Shown piece after piece: positions 6,967 through 7,293 of a DNA stretch of 7,293 nucleotides. The DNA is from JBFWIL01 sp050256015. Lineage in GTDB: Bacteria; Bacteroidota; Bacteroidia; Bacteroidales; Prolixibacteraceae. The DNA is taken from NCBI GenBank assembly GCA_050256015.1, contig JBFWIL010000136.1, forward strand, positions 1 through 7,293, read 5' to 3'. The notes beneath the pieces are model-generated. The model saw only the letters and a list, made by a program, of their open reading frames with translations. It made no database searches and was not told the origin of the DNA. The position numbers were made by a program, and so were the translations under genes. Numbering within the stretch: the stretch's first letter is position 1; each line of letters begins with the position of its first letter.

Positions 6967-6974
6967 CAAAGTTA
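6967..6974 (-). promoter_or_regulatory. Putative -7 element for prmC
   Basis: On the minus strand TAACTTTG (6974-6967) is an exact TAnnTTTG match 17 bases before the prmC ATG. Predicted transcript start is near 6959-6961, giving a leader of about 10-12 bases. The -33 would fall inside the start of ribD (about 6994-6997), where only a poor match is seen. One base separates it from the ribD -7 element. Confidence 0.45.
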
Positions 6975-6985
6975 ATTCTTTTCCG

Positions 6986-7293
6986 GTGAACGATTCTGAA
7001 AAATACATGAAACGCTGTCTTGATATGGCCTGTCTGGGGCGGGGGGAAGTGGCTCCCAACCCTATGGTCGGTGCGGTTATCGTGCACCAGAATAAAATTA
7101 TAGGGGAAGGTTATCACTGCGAATTCGGTGGTCCCCATGCCGAGGTCCGTGCGGTGAATGCAGTGGTAAGACGGGAACTGCTGAAAGATGCTACCCTGTA
7201 TGTAAACCTGGAACCCTGTGCGCATCACGGCAAAACACCGCCCTGTTCCGATATGATCATCTCCTGCGGAATTCCCCGTGTAGTGGTTGGTTC
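6986..7293 (+). CDS. ribD: Riboflavin biosynthesis protein RibD, N-terminal deaminase part (runs off the window)
   Basis: The first 102 codons are visible; the gene continues past the right edge. This is the deaminase domain of RibD, which removes the amino group from the diaminopyrimidine made from GTP by RibA. The C-terminal reductase domain of the usual two-domain protein would lie outside the window. Visible motifs are APNPMVGAV (23-31), the zinc-binding and catalytic HAE with His51 and Glu53, and EPCAHHGKTPPC with zinc ligands Cys78 and Cys87, so the deaminase site is intact. The GTG at 6986 gives the N-terminus MNDSEKYMKRCLDMA, which fits relatives (xxxEKYMKRC). The ATG at 7007 would cut this off, although it is a possible alternative. 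The upstream in-frame stop is at 6950-6952. It is divergent from prmC. Confidence 0.95.
   Translation, partial: MNDSEKYMKRCLDMACLGRGEVAPNPMVGAVIVHQNKIIGEGYHCEFGGPHAEVRAVNAVVRRELLKDATLYVNLEPCAHHGKTPPCSDMIISCGIPRVVVG

Noticed and set aside
6950..7228. A 93-codon N-terminal extension of prmC
   Set aside because: The frame stays open upstream of the ATG at 6949, but this stretch is antisense to the conserved RibD deaminase domain and does not resemble any PrmC N-terminus.
1..7293. Search for CRISPR repeats, insertion sequences, phage genes, tRNA/rRNA, toxin-antitoxin or defence genes
   Set aside because: By eye there are no direct repeat arrays, terminal inverted repeats with a transposase, tRNA-like cloverleafs or defence motifs. 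Every gene except the lipoprotein belongs to a well-known family.

Overview
The window reads as an ordinary chromosomal segment of a Bacteroidota bacterium, most likely of the order Bacteroidales. The evidence is: (i) a DnaE-type replicative polymerase immediately followed by a thioredoxin gene, a pairing I recall from Bacteroides/Porphyromonas relatives; (ii) a small putative lipoprotein resembling a family I know only from Bacteroidetes; (iii) prmC divergent from ribD; (iv) starts without Shine-Dalgarno sequences; and (v) several exact matches to the Bacteroidetes -7 promoter element TAnnTTTG just upstream of genes. No genus can be named from the sequence alone.

Layout, left to right. Positions 1-188 (minus) carry the N-terminus of a cardiolipin synthase cut off by the window edge. 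A 91-bp AT-rich divergent spacer with a 13-bp palindrome separates it from a plus-strand lipoprotein gene (280-681), which ends at a clear intrinsic terminator (682-709). A promoter-like element at 751-781 precedes dnaE (833-4471), followed 39 bp later by trxA (4511-4828). That unit ends in a strong hairpin-plus-T-run terminator (4859-4894), which overlaps the stop codon of the convergent gene. On the minus strand, prmC (6949-6083) is followed after 86 bp by a membrane-anchored endonuclease/exonuclease/phosphatase-family gene (5996-4884). ribD (6986 onward, plus, cut off by the window end) is divergent from prmC across only 36 bp, where two exact TAnnTTTG elements on opposite strands lie one base apart.

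The genes are mainly housekeeping: phospholipid synthesis (cls), chromosome replication (dnaE), thiol redox (trxA), release-factor methylation (prmC) and riboflavin synthesis (ribD). The lipoprotein and the membrane EEP protein have no known substrate. I see no mobile element, CRISPR array, tRNA/rRNA, phage gene, defence system or convincing undescribed system. The points worth a second look are small-scale: crossed promoters, start-site choice, an intact PHP metal site in DnaE, and a terminator sharing bases with a stop codon. No stretch longer than about 150 bp lacks a gene.
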